DNA of 64,000 nt from Micromonospora ferruginea (lineage in GTDB: Bacteria; Actinomycetota; Actinomycetes; Mycobacteriales; Micromonosporaceae). The position numbers were made by a program, and so were the translations under genes. Positions 1-7,496 of this stretch are shown piece after piece; the stretch's first letter is position 1; each line of letters opens with the position of its first letter. Below the pieces are notes generated by a model. The model ran no database searches, was not told the origin of the DNA, and saw only the letters and a list, made by a program, of their open reading frames with translations. Location: positions 1,918,001-1,982,000 of the forward strand of contig NZ_CP059322.2 in the NCBI RefSeq assembly GCF_013694245.2, in the 5' to 3' direction.

Positions 1-101
1 GCGGCGAGCGCGTCCAGCAACTCGACCGCCACCCCGGGCAGCGGGAGCACCGGCGGGTCACCCGGGTCGGTCAGGGCACGGCGCAGCGCGTCGGAGGTCA
101 C
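1..101 (-). CDS. Partial hypothetical protein (N-terminus only)
   Basis: An open frame runs off the left edge. From GTG at 101 it reads VTSDALRRALTDPGDPPVLP and continues with a hydrophobic, Leu-rich stretch, with the G/C-ending codon pattern of real genes here. Only 33 residues are visible, with no catalytic motif and no clear ribosome binding site. The style resembles the N-termini of actinobacterial HD-domain phosphohydrolases, but that is a guess. The gene is divergent from the beta-propeller pair at 241. Confidence 0.35.
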   Translation of the reverse strand, partial: MTSDALRRALTDPGDPPVLPLPGVAVELLDALA

Positions 102-240
102 CGGGGCGAGGGTACCGGCTGTCCCGGCCGGTCACCCCGCGTCCTGGCCGAGTGGCCGACGGTGAACGGTCCGCTCGCCCGATCCCTCGGCGAACGTCCG
201 ATCAGGAGGGTGAGGCGGACGTCTATCACGGGGAGACCGC

Positions 241-1215
241 ATGACCGCACTGAATCGTCGTACCCTGCTGCGCGCCGCCGCGCTGACCGGCGCGGCCGCC
301 GCGACCGGCCTGGCCGGCGGGCTCGCCGCCGCGCCGGCGTCGGCCGCCGAGGCCGGCAACGGACCGTGGCTGGTCAGCGTCGGCTGGGGCGTGCTCCAGA
401 TCGACCCGGGCCGCACCACGCCGCGATCGCTGCTGCCGGACGGCGACCACGCCAAGGCCTCACCGGACGGTCGGTACGTGGCCTGGGTGAACACCGCCTG
501 GTCGGGCGACGGCACGCTGCTGCCGTACGTGGCGGTGCACGACCGCGTCACCGGACGGAAGCGCACGCTGCTGGCCGACCCGCCCGGCGTGCTCTACGGC
601 GCGCCGACCTGGTCGCCGGACGGCCGGGAGATCGCCCTGGTGACGGGGAGCCAGCAGGACCGGCTGATCGCGGTCGACGTGGCGACCGGTGGCACCCGCG
701 TGCTGGTCCAGGGTCACGCCATGAGCTCGCCGGACTGGTCCCGGGACGGCTCGATGATCGTCATGCACTGGCGCAGCCGCTCCGAGGGCCCGCAACTGCG
801 CGTCCTGGAACTGGCGACCGGCACGGTGCGGCGGCTCTACGCCCCGCAGGCGGGGGAGCGGGTCAGCGGGCCGGTGTTCACACCCGACTCCGAGCGCGTG
901 GTCTTCTGCACCACCCGCTGGTATCCCGACCTGGCGACGCTCAACCAGTCGCTCGCCTCGGTGCGGATCGGCGGCGCCGGGCTGAAGAAGCTCACCGACG
1001 AACCGCGGTTCTACCTGTCGCCGGTGTTCTCGCCGGACGGGCGCTACTGCGCGGCGCTGTCGATCCCGCCGGAGAACGAGTACCCCGACGGGGGCAACAT
1101 CATCGTCTCCACCAGCGGCTTCGGCGCGCAGTGGTGGGTGCCCGGCGACGAGTACGACGACAGCACCCGGCTGGACTGGGCCCGGCCCGTCGCCACGACG
1201 GGAGCCTCCGCATGA
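241..1215 (+). CDS. Tat-exported TolB/PD40-type beta-propeller protein, copy 1
   Basis: A 324-residue exported protein with no visible enzyme motif. It starts with a twin-arginine signal (Arg6-Arg7 in LNRRTLLRAAALTG), an Ala-rich hydrophobic core and a likely AxA cleavage site near residue 35. The mature part holds about five PD40/TolB-like blades, each marked by a variant of SPDGRYVAW (SPDG, SPDG, SRDG, TPDS, SPDG). Such blades usually make extracytoplasmic binding surfaces; the ligand is unknown. ATG 241 has a GGGGAGA ribosome site. The stop overlaps the next start by 4 bp (ATGA), so the two paralogues form one operon. It is close in sequence to the downstream copy, which points to tandem duplication. 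Confidence 0.85.
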   Translation: MTALNRRTLLRAAALTGAAAATGLAGGLAAAPASAAEAGNGPWLVSVGWGVLQIDPGRTTPRSLLPDGDHAKASPDGRYVAWVNTAWSGDGTLLPYVAVHDRVTGRKRTLLADPPGVLYGAPTWSPDGREIALVTGSQQDRLIAVDVATGGTRVLVQGHAMSSPDWSRDGSMIVMHWRSRSEGPQLRVLELATGTVRRLYAPQAGERVSGPVFTPDSERVVFCTTRWYPDLATLNQSLASVRIGGAGLKKLTDEPRFYLSPVFSPDGRYCAALSIPPENEYPDGGNIIVSTSGFGAQWWVPGDEYDDSTRLDWARPVATTGASA

Positions 1216-2138
1216 CCACGATGAGCCGCCGTACGCTGCTGCGCGCCGCCGCGCTCACCGGCGCGGCCGCCGCCACCGGGCTCGTCACCGCGCCGGCCGC
1301 CGCCGCCGAGGCGGTCAACGGGTCGTGGATCGTCACCGGTCCCGGCGTGCTCCAGATCGACCCGGGCCGGACCACCCCGCGGGTGCTGCTGTCCTCCGGC
1401 GGCGACGTGGCCGCCTCCCCCGACGGGCGGTACCTGGCCGTGCGCGGCCAGACGCCCGGGCCCGCGTTCGACGTCACCCTCGAGGTGTACGACCGGGTCA
1501 CCGGCCTGAGCCGCACGTTGATCACCGACCGGTTCGGGGTCTACTACGAGTGGCCGACCTGGTCACCGGACGGCACCGAGGTCGCCCTGGTGATCGGCGA
1601 GAGCCGTCTGGTCGCGGTGAACGTGGCCACCGGCGCCCGGCGGGTCCTCGTCGAGGGCCACCGCATGGTGCGACCCAACTGGTCCCGCGACGGCTCGATG
1701 ATCGTGATGGAGTGGATCAGCCGCTCCGAGGGACACCAACTGCGAACCCTGGAACTGGCCACCGGGAAGGTGCGGCGGATCCACCAGCCCGATCCGGGCG
1801 AGCACTTCGGGTGGCCGGTGTTCACGCCGGAGACCGGCCGGGTGGTGTTCTCCACCAACCGCTGGACCCGTGACGTCGACATCCTCGGCGGCGCCCTCGG
1901 CTCGGTCCGGGTCGACGGCACCGGCCTCAAGCGGCTCACCGCCGAGCCACGGGTCTACCTGTCACCGGTGTTCTCCCCGGACGGACGCTACTGCGCGGCG
2001 CTGTCCGTGCCACCCACCAACCCGGAACCGGACGGCGGCAACATCCTCGTCGCCACCCGGGGCTTCGACGCCGAGTGGTGGATCCCCGGCGACGAGTACG
2101 ACGACTCGTCCCGGCTGGACTGGGCGCGGGCGATCTGA
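1212..2138 (+). CDS. Tat-exported TolB/PD40-type beta-propeller protein, copy 2
   Basis: A 308-residue paralogue of the upstream gene, read from ATG 1212 inside the ATGA overlap. It has the same layout: a twin-arginine signal (SRRTLLRAAALTG), a cleavage region ending in AAAAEA, then five SPDG/SRDG/TPET blades and the same C-terminal tail (GDEYDDS..RLDWAR). It is slightly shorter than copy 1, mainly in the signal peptide and the first blade. The frame stays open far upstream through copy 1, but the signal peptide and overlap fix the start here. A hairpin at 2151-2185 follows, so the operon probably ends here. The function is not evident beyond an exported propeller. Confidence 0.85.
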   Translation: MTTMSRRTLLRAAALTGAAAATGLVTAPAAAAEAVNGSWIVTGPGVLQIDPGRTTPRVLLSSGGDVAASPDGRYLAVRGQTPGPAFDVTLEVYDRVTGLSRTLITDRFGVYYEWPTWSPDGTEVALVIGESRLVAVNVATGARRVLVEGHRMVRPNWSRDGSMIVMEWISRSEGHQLRTLELATGKVRRIHQPDPGEHFGWPVFTPETGRVVFSTNRWTRDVDILGGALGSVRVDGTGLKRLTAEPRVYLSPVFSPDGRYCAALSVPPTNPEPDGGNILVATRGFDAEWWIPGDEYDDSSRLDWARAI

Positions 2139-2150
2139 GACGCCCGCACA

Positions 2151-2185
2151 CCGACGCGGCGGCCGGGCGACGGCCGCCGCGTCGG
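2151..2185 (+). terminator. Intrinsic terminator hairpin after the beta-propeller pair
   Basis: Perfect 14-bp inverted arms (CCGACGCGGCGGCC and its complement) flank a 7-nt loop, 13 bp after the stop at 2138. There is no U-tract, as is common in high-GC actinobacteria. Confidence 0.7.
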
Positions 2186-2281
2186 CGTATCCGGAGTGGA
2201 TGTCCACGCCGTCGGGCGCGAGCGGTGCGAGGCTGGGGGTGGACGCCGCCGACGGGGCCGGCGACCGCGGGGGGAGGTGTG

Positions 2282-3058
2282 ATGCCCGAGCCGCCGACCG
2301 GCACCTCGGCACACCGCGCGCAGGCGCACGGCCGGCACGCCAACCACCACCGCTACCACGACGGCGCGCAGGTCGACGGGTACGTCGACGACCCGTACCA
2401 CCGGGTGCGCCGCGCCGTCGCGGCCCGGCTGGTGGCCGAGGGGGTGACCGGCGGCGGGCCGGTGCTGGAACTGGGGTGCGGGTCGCGCGGCATGCTCGAC
2501 CCGGCCACGCTGCCCGGCCCGCTCGTGCTGGCGGACATGGCCGAGACCGCGCTGGGCACCGCCCGGCGGGCGGCCGGCGGCCGGGCACTGCCGGTCTGCC
2601 TGGACGCCACCCGGGGGCTGCCGTTCCGGGCGGGCAGCTTCGCCGGGCTGCTCGCCGGCGAGCTGATCGAGCACGTCTACGACCCGCTGGCGCTGCTGCG
2701 CGAGTGCCACCGTGTGCTGGCGCCGGACGGCCTGCTGGTGCTCACCACGCCCAACCTGGCGCCGGTGCAGGACCGGCTGGCGTTCCTCGCCGGGCGGGCG
2801 CCGCGCCAGGTCGACCCGCTGCACCCCTACCTGTGGCTGCACATCCGGCCGTTCACCGCGTCGCTGCTGCGGCGCACGCTGCGCCGGGCCGGGTTCACCC
2901 CGACGGCGATCCGCTCCAACGAGGTGGGCTGGCGGCTGCCCGGCGGACGGTGGGTCACCTCGCGGTGGCTGGCCCGGGCCGCGCCGGGGCTCGGCGGGTC
3001 GCTGATCTGCGCCGCCCGCAGGCGCGCCACTGCGCCACCGCCCCGGAACAGTGCGTGA
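2282..3058 (+). CDS. Class I SAM-dependent methyltransferase
   Basis: A 258-residue protein of the UbiG-like methyltransferase group. Motif I is VLELGCGSRG near residue 63. It is followed by an acidic loop and a post-motif region ELIEHVYDPLALLRECHRVL with LTTPN, typical of enzymes that methylate small molecules or glycans. The N-terminus is His/Arg-rich (HRAQAHGRHANHHRYHDG) and the C-terminus basic. ATG 2282 follows GGGGAGG at 2271-2277; GTG 2279 is an alternative. It stands alone between a terminator and the next operon, so its substrate cannot be inferred from context. Confidence 0.85.
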   Translation: MPEPPTGTSAHRAQAHGRHANHHRYHDGAQVDGYVDDPYHRVRRAVAARLVAEGVTGGGPVLELGCGSRGMLDPATLPGPLVLADMAETALGTARRAAGGRALPVCLDATRGLPFRAGSFAGLLAGELIEHVYDPLALLRECHRVLAPDGLLVLTTPNLAPVQDRLAFLAGRAPRQVDPLHPYLWLHIRPFTASLLRRTLRRAGFTPTAIRSNEVGWRLPGGRWVTSRWLARAAPGLGGSLICAARRRATAPPPRNSA

Positions 3059-3113
3059 TCGCGATATTGACAAAGGGCTATCATGGAGGCTCCGTCGTCG
3101 ACCGGGGGATGTC

Positions 3114-4124
3114 ATGGCGCGCCTGATCGGCTGGGTCGTCAGCAATCTCGACGCCTTCATCGGCCTGGTGCTGGCCGTCACGGTGGCCGTCCTCGGCCTG
3201 ACCAACACGGTCAGCCAGGACGTGGTCAACAGCGCCATCCTGCTGGTCCTCGGCCTGCTCGCGCAGGCCGTGCTGCGCGACCGGCTGCGCCGCCGCACCG
3301 CCGAGCAGGAGGTCCGCCAGGTCATCGTGGACACCCGCGAGCGGCTCACCGACCTGGTGCCGCCGATCCGCGAGCTGACCGGCCCGGAGGGCGCGCTGAG
3401 CCGGGCCCGCGAGGCGATCCACAGTTCCTCGATGGTGCGGGTGCTGCACGGCAGCGAGGTCGGCCAGGCGCTCGCCGAGGCGCGCCAGCACACCGACCGG
3501 TGGGACTTCAAGGGCGGCACCGGCACCTACCTGCGCGCGGTCACGCTGCCCGAGTGCCTGAAGGCGGCCCGCCGCCGCAACGCCACGCTCACCGTCGCCG
3601 TCGAGATCATCGACCCGACCGACGAGGAGGTCTGCGAGCGGTACGCGCGCTTCCGGCGCAGCCTGGAGTCGGACGAGCCGACCGCGCAGACCGAGCCGTG
3701 GACGGTCGACCGCACCCGCAAGGAGTCGTACGCGACCGTGCTCGCCGCGTGCTGGTACATGCAACGCTCCGGCCTGCTCACCGTCGACCTGCGGCTCTCC
3801 GCGCAGATGACCACGTTCCGCTACGACCTCTCGTCCTCCTGCGTGGTCATCACCCAGGAGAACCCACGCACCCCGGCGCTGCGCATCGACCGGGGCGAGG
3901 TCTACTACAACCGGTTCAACATCGAGCTGGACTACAGCCGCCGGCAGAGCCGACGGGTGCCGGTCGAGTCGGCCGGCCAGGTCCGGCTCGACGACGAGCC
4001 GTCGGTCGAGCAGGTCCGCCGGTTGTTCACCGCGCTCGGCCTGGCGCTGCCCCGGTCCTTCGGCGACCGGGAGGTCGCCGACATCGTGCGCAAGGCCCTC
4101 CAGGCGAGGAACCCCTACACATGA
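3114..4124 (+). CDS. Two-TM membrane-anchored protein of unknown function
   Basis: A 336-residue protein. Residues about 5-27 and 35-55 are two hydrophobic helices. A basic stretch and a short coiled-coil-like segment follow, then a soluble domain of about 240 residues. The soluble part has regularly spaced motifs (FKGGTGTYLRAVTLPE, VEIIDPTDEEVCERYARFR, WYMQRSGLLTV) that suggest a conserved alpha/beta fold, possibly distantly PLD-like, but I do not recognise a family. ATG 3114 is preceded by GGGGGA; in-frame codons further upstream lack a ribosome site. The stop overlaps the cupin gene by 4 bp, so this is the first gene of a three-gene operon. The architecture resembles 2TM effectors or sensors, which is inference only. 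Confidence 0.8.
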   Translation: MARLIGWVVSNLDAFIGLVLAVTVAVLGLTNTVSQDVVNSAILLVLGLLAQAVLRDRLRRRTAEQEVRQVIVDTRERLTDLVPPIRELTGPEGALSRAREAIHSSSMVRVLHGSEVGQALAEARQHTDRWDFKGGTGTYLRAVTLPECLKAARRRNATLTVAVEIIDPTDEEVCERYARFRRSLESDEPTAQTEPWTVDRTRKESYATVLAACWYMQRSGLLTVDLRLSAQMTTFRYDLSSSCVVITQENPRTPALRIDRGEVYYNRFNIELDYSRRQSRRVPVESAGQVRLDDEPSVEQVRRLFTALGLALPRSFGDREVADIVRKALQARNPYT

Positions 4125-4774
4125 CCAGCTACGCCGACCTGGAACGGGAGATCGACCGGGGCACCCGGCCGGAGCTGCTGCGCGACTGGGTGCTGGGCGT
4201 GCTCGGCGACGTCGCCGACGGGCGGCGAGCGCTGCGGGCGGTCCGGCACCCGCTCGGCTTCACCTGCCTGCCGGTGGAGCGCGACGGCCCGGACGGGATC
4301 TGCGTGCACGCCTGGCCGGCCGAGCCACCGGCGGTGCGCCCGAGCACCTCGGCGATGCACTCGCACAGCTGGGACCTGCTCAGCCACGTGCTGCACGGCA
4401 CGGTCCGCAACGAGCTGATCGACGTCACCGACACGCCCGCCGACCCGTCCTGGCGGGTCTACGAGGTGCACAGCCTCGGCGAGGTCGACGAGGTGGCGGC
4501 CACCGACCGGCTGGTCACCGCCACGACCGCGACCGTGGAGACGCACTCCGCCGGCGACTCGTACGCGCTGCGCGCCGGCGGTTTCCACACCTCGGAGGTC
4601 AGCACCGGCGAACCGGCGGTGACCGTGGCGCTCGGCCGGACCACACCCGGCGCGTGCGACCTGAGCCTCGGCGCGGTGGACGGGCGCAGCCACCGGGTAC
4701 GCCGGGACCGCTGCGACGCGGCGGAGACCGCGCGGATGGCGCGACAGATCGCGCGACTGGTGGCACGGGGCTGA
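4121..4774 (+). CDS. Cupin-fold metal-binding protein (cysteine-dioxygenase-like)
   Basis: A 217-residue protein with a single cupin barrel. Motif 1 is MHSHSWDLLSHVLHGTVRNE, with His80, His82 and probably Glu98 as metal ligands. Motif 2 includes GGFHTSEV with His156. The arrangement resembles thiol dioxygenases and related non-haem iron cupins, but the substrate pocket cannot be assigned. Translation is coupled to the upstream membrane gene (ATGA overlap at 4121) and the phosphatase gene follows after 15 bp, so the three products probably act together. The N-terminal 45 residues are helical, with no signal peptide. Confidence 0.75.
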   Translation: MTSYADLEREIDRGTRPELLRDWVLGVLGDVADGRRALRAVRHPLGFTCLPVERDGPDGICVHAWPAEPPAVRPSTSAMHSHSWDLLSHVLHGTVRNELIDVTDTPADPSWRVYEVHSLGEVDEVAATDRLVTATTATVETHSAGDSYALRAGGFHTSEVSTGEPAVTVALGRTTPGACDLSLGAVDGRSHRVRRDRCDAAETARMARQIARLVARG

Positions 4775-4789
4775 CTGGCTGGAGGAGCC

Positions 4790-5692
4790 ATGGACGTGGA
4801 GCCGAACAGAGGCGGGCCCGACCTGCGCGACGCGCACCGGTTCGCGGTGCAGGCGGCCCGGGCGGCCGGGCAACTGCTGCGGCGGGGCATCCGGGGGGAG
4901 GTGCACGCCCGGGCCAAGGACGACTCCGGCGACCTGGTCACCGACCTCGACCTGGCCGCCGAGCGGCTGATCGTGGACCGGATCCGGGCCCGCTGGCCGG
5001 AGCACGGGGTGATCGCCGAGGAGGGCGGCGAGTACGCGCCGGACACCACCTGGGCGTGGCTGGTCGACCCGCTCGACGGCACCAACAACGTGGCGATCGG
5101 CCTCCCCGCGTACGTGGTCGGCATCGCGCTGTGCGAGCACGGCTCCCCGGTGCTCGGGGTGGTGCACGACCCGATCGCCGGCCGGACCTGGTCCGCGGTG
5201 CGCGGCCAGGGTGCCTTCGTGCACGGCTCCGACCCGGCGGGACGCCCGCTGCGCGCCGCCCACCGGCCGGTGCCGGCCGCGCCGGTGCTGGCCTGGACCC
5301 AGGGCCACGGGGTCCGCCGCGACGACAGCACCGCCCGCGCGTTGAAGGTCGTCCTGGACACCACCGCCCGCCGCGTGCTGCAACTGTGGGCGCCGCTGCT
5401 GGCCTGGGTGATGCTGGCCCGCGGCGACATCGACGGGATCGTCGGCTACCGCCCCGAGGCGGTCGACCTGCCGGCCGGGATGCTGCTGGCCGCCGAGGCC
5501 GGCATGGCCGTGCGCGCGCTGGACGGCGGCACGTTCGACGACCGGTACGGCGCCCCGGCGGACCAGCGCAGCTTCGTGGCCGGCCCGCCGGAGACGATCG
5601 ACCGGCTGGTCAAGCTGGTCACCGCGGCACAGTGGATCGAGCCGCAGGTGCGCCGGCTCACCCCGGTCAGCCTCGACTCGGTGGGCTGGTAG
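4790..5692 (+). CDS. Inositol monophosphatase family phosphatase
   Basis: A 300-residue Mg2+-dependent phosphatase of the IMPase/FBPase/CysQ superfamily. Seen motifs are the Glu pair at 77-78 (AEEGG), DPLDGT at 93-98, DLVTDLD near 48-54, and the C-terminal PEAVDLPAGMLLAAEAG, where Asp226 matches the metal-binding Asp of the family WDxAAG motif although the Trp is absent. All metal ligands appear present, so it should be active. Family substrates include inositol phosphates, 3'-phosphoadenosine 5'-phosphate and sugar phosphates; which applies here is unknown. A GGAGG site precedes ATG 4790. The 3' end overlaps the convergent gene by 26 bp. Confidence 0.85.
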   Translation: MDVEPNRGGPDLRDAHRFAVQAARAAGQLLRRGIRGEVHARAKDDSGDLVTDLDLAAERLIVDRIRARWPEHGVIAEEGGEYAPDTTWAWLVDPLDGTNNVAIGLPAYVVGIALCEHGSPVLGVVHDPIAGRTWSAVRGQGAFVHGSDPAGRPLRAAHRPVPAAPVLAWTQGHGVRRDDSTARALKVVLDTTARRVLQLWAPLLAWVMLARGDIDGIVGYRPEAVDLPAGMLLAAEAGMAVRALDGGTFDDRYGAPADQRSFVAGPPETIDRLVKLVTAAQWIEPQVRRLTPVSLDSVGW

Positions 5693-6470
5693 GCACGCCA
5701 CCGACACCGCGCCCGAGCCGCTCGGCCAGGAAGTCGTCCCAGGTGCGGACGCCCCGCGTCGCGCCCGGCCGGGCCAGGTTCGCCCCGTCGCGGTAGGCGC
5801 GCCCGGCCCGGCCGGGAAGACGCACCGGCAGCCGCAACCGCCGCCGCCCGGTCGCCGCCAGGTAGCCGGCCAGCAGCTCGTCCAGGCCGTGCGTGCCCGG
5901 CCCGGCCAGGTCGGGCACCAGGCCGGCCGGCGTGCCGAGGGTCAGCTCCACCAGCCGCGCGGCCACCTCGGCGGCGTCGACGGGTTGCAGCCGCAGGCCG
6001 CCGGGGACCGGCACCACCGGCAGCTTCGTCATCGCCGCCAGCATGGTCAGCACCAGGTCGTGGAACTGCGCGGCCCGCAGCACCGTCCACGGCAGGCCGG
6101 AGTCGGCCACCGCCCGCTCGGCGTCGCGCTTGGACCGCAGCCAGGCCAGCGGCACCCGGTCGGCGCCGGTCACCGAGACGTGCGCCAGATGAGTCACCCC
6201 GGCCCGCCGGGCGGCGTGGACCAGGTTGGCGGCGACCCGGTCGTCGCCCTTGGCGCCGCCGGCCAGGTGCAGCACGGTGGTCACGCCGCGCAGCGCCGGT
6301 TCCAGGCCGGCGCCGGTGAGCAGGTCGGCGGTGACGTGGGTGACGCCGTCGCCGGGCGGGCCGCCGCGCCGGCTGAGCACGCGGACCGGGTGCCCGGCCG
6401 CGCGCAGCAGCGGTACGACGTGCCGGCCGAGCGTGCCGGTGCCGCCGGTGACCAGGATGGGGGTGTGCAT
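5667..6470 (-). CDS. Atypical SDR / NAD(P)-binding NmrA-like oxidoreductase
   Basis: A 267-residue Rossmann protein. The nucleotide-binding loop is VTGGTGTLGRHVV at residues 6-18, and AGGAKGDDRVAANLVHAARRAG is typical of NmrA-like epimerase/reductase relatives. There is no clear YxxxK catalytic pair, so the reaction is unknown. ATG 6470 follows GGAGGAC; an upstream in-frame start would run through the promoter. It is divergent from an ECF sigma gene. ECF41-type sigma factors are known to sit beside carboxymuconolactone decarboxylases, oxidoreductases and epimerases, and matching promoter boxes are visible between the two genes, so it is a likely target of that sigma factor. Confidence 0.85.
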   Translation of the reverse strand: MHTPILVTGGTGTLGRHVVPLLRAAGHPVRVLSRRGGPPGDGVTHVTADLLTGAGLEPALRGVTTVLHLAGGAKGDDRVAANLVHAARRAGVTHLAHVSVTGADRVPLAWLRSKRDAERAVADSGLPWTVLRAAQFHDLVLTMLAAMTKLPVVPVPGGLRLQPVDAAEVAARLVELTLGTPAGLVPDLAGPGTHGLDELLAGYLAATGRRRLRLPVRLPGRAGRAYRDGANLARPGATRGVRTWDDFLAERLGRGVGGVPTSPPSRG

Positions 6471-6503
6471 GTCGTCCTCCCGGGATCGGTTGCCTGACCG
6501 GTC

Positions 6504-6529
6504 GACCCGGGCGGTGGCCCCGATGTGAC
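6504..6529 (-). promoter_or_regulatory. Candidate ECF41-type promoter for the SDR gene
   Basis: On the minus strand GTCACA (6529-6524) is followed after exactly 16 nt by GGTC (6507-6504). The published ECF41 promoter is TGTCACA-N16-CGTC, so the -35 matches well and the -10 in 3 of 4 positions. A second GTCACA lies at 6538-6533, making a 9-bp direct repeat. Confidence 0.55.
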
Positions 6530-6552
6530 CGATGTGACCGGCGACATACACC

Positions 6553-6578
6553 GTCACGTCGGCGGCGCGTCCCGGGTC
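6553..6578 (+). promoter_or_regulatory. Candidate autoregulatory promoter of the ECF sigma gene
   Basis: On the plus strand GTCACG (6553-6558), a 16-nt spacer and GGTC (6575-6578) precede the sigma gene at 6605. Spacing and -10 box are identical to the divergent promoter for the SDR gene. This suggests one sigma factor reads both promoters. Confidence 0.45.
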
Positions 6579-6604
6579 GGGAGGGTGAGGAGAGGGAGGC
6601 GGCG

Positions 6605-7483
6605 ATGGACGGCGACACCCGGCTGGCGGAGCGGTTCGAACGGGAGCGGCCGCGCCTGCGCGCGGTGGCGTACCGGCTGCTCGGCTCGCTGACCGAGGCC
6701 GAGGACGCCGTGCAGGAGACCTGGCTGCGGCTGGCCCGCACCGACACCGACGAGATCGACAACCTGGACGCGTGGCTGACCACCGTGGTGGCCCGGGTCG
6801 GCCTGAACATCCTGCGCTCGCGCACCGCCCGCCGGGAGGACCCGCTGGACGTACGCCTGCCCGACCCGGTGGTCGAGACGCCGCAGCCGGACGCGGACCC
6901 GGCGCACGCCGCGGTGCTCGCCGACTCGGTGGGCCTGGCGCTGCTGGTGGTGCTGGACACGCTCAACCCGACCGAGCGGCTCGCGTTCGTGCTGCACGAC
7001 ATGTTCGGCGTGCCGTTCGACGAGATCGGCCCCCTGGTCGACCGCTCGCCCGCGGCGGCCCGGCAGCTCGCCAGCCGGGCCCGCCGCCGGGTACGCGGGC
7101 AGGCCCCCGCGCCGGAGAAGGACCTGGCCCGCCAGCGGGCGGTGGTGGACGCGTTCCTGGCCGCCGCCCGCGAGGGCGACTTCGACGCGCTGATCGCGGT
7201 GCTCCACCCGGACGTGGTGCTGCGCTCCGACGGCGGGACCGCCCGCGCCCGGCACACGACCGTGCTCACCGGCGCGCGGGAGGTCGCCGCGCAGGCCACC
7301 ACGTTCGGCCGCCTCTTCCCGTACGCCCGGCCGGTGCTGGTCAACGGCGCCGCCGGGGTGCTGGTCCGCGCCGGCGGCCGGACACTGTCGGTGATGGCGT
7401 TCACCGTCGCAGGCGGGCGGATCGTCGCCGTGGACGTGGTCGCCGACCCGCGCCGGCTCGCCGCGCTCGGCCTCGACGACTGA
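6605..7483 (+). CDS. ECF RNA polymerase sigma factor with C-terminal SnoaL-like domain (SigJ/ECF41-like)
   Basis: A 292-residue sigma-70 family factor. Region 2 (about 12-80) contains FERERPRLRAVAYRLLGSLTEAEDAVQETWLRL. Region 4 (about 110-165) contains LNPTERLAFVLHDMFGVPFDEI and an HTH ending SPAAARQLASRARRRV. Residues about 175-292 form a SnoaL/NTF2-like domain (VVDAFLAAAREGDFDALIAVLHPDVVLRSDGG). In ECF41 factors this tail tunes activity and replaces a separate anti-sigma factor; the DGG after the Ser matches the conserved part of the family DGGGK motif. No anti-sigma gene is adjacent, consistent with that group. AGGGAGG lies before ATG 6605. Confidence 0.9.
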   Translation: MDGDTRLAERFERERPRLRAVAYRLLGSLTEAEDAVQETWLRLARTDTDEIDNLDAWLTTVVARVGLNILRSRTARREDPLDVRLPDPVVETPQPDADPAHAAVLADSVGLALLVVLDTLNPTERLAFVLHDMFGVPFDEIGPLVDRSPAAARQLASRARRRVRGQAPAPEKDLARQRAVVDAFLAAAREGDFDALIAVLHPDVVLRSDGGTARARHTTVLTGAREVAAQATTFGRLFPYARPVLVNGAAGVLVRAGGRTLSVMAFTVAGGRIVAVDVVADPRRLAALGLDD

Positions 7484-7496
7484 GCCCGGCCGACAC

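Noticed and set aside
3067..3072. TTGACA as a -35 for the two-TM operon
   Set aside because: No -10 at 16-18 bp; TATCAT lies only 6 bp away. The operon promoter remains unresolved.
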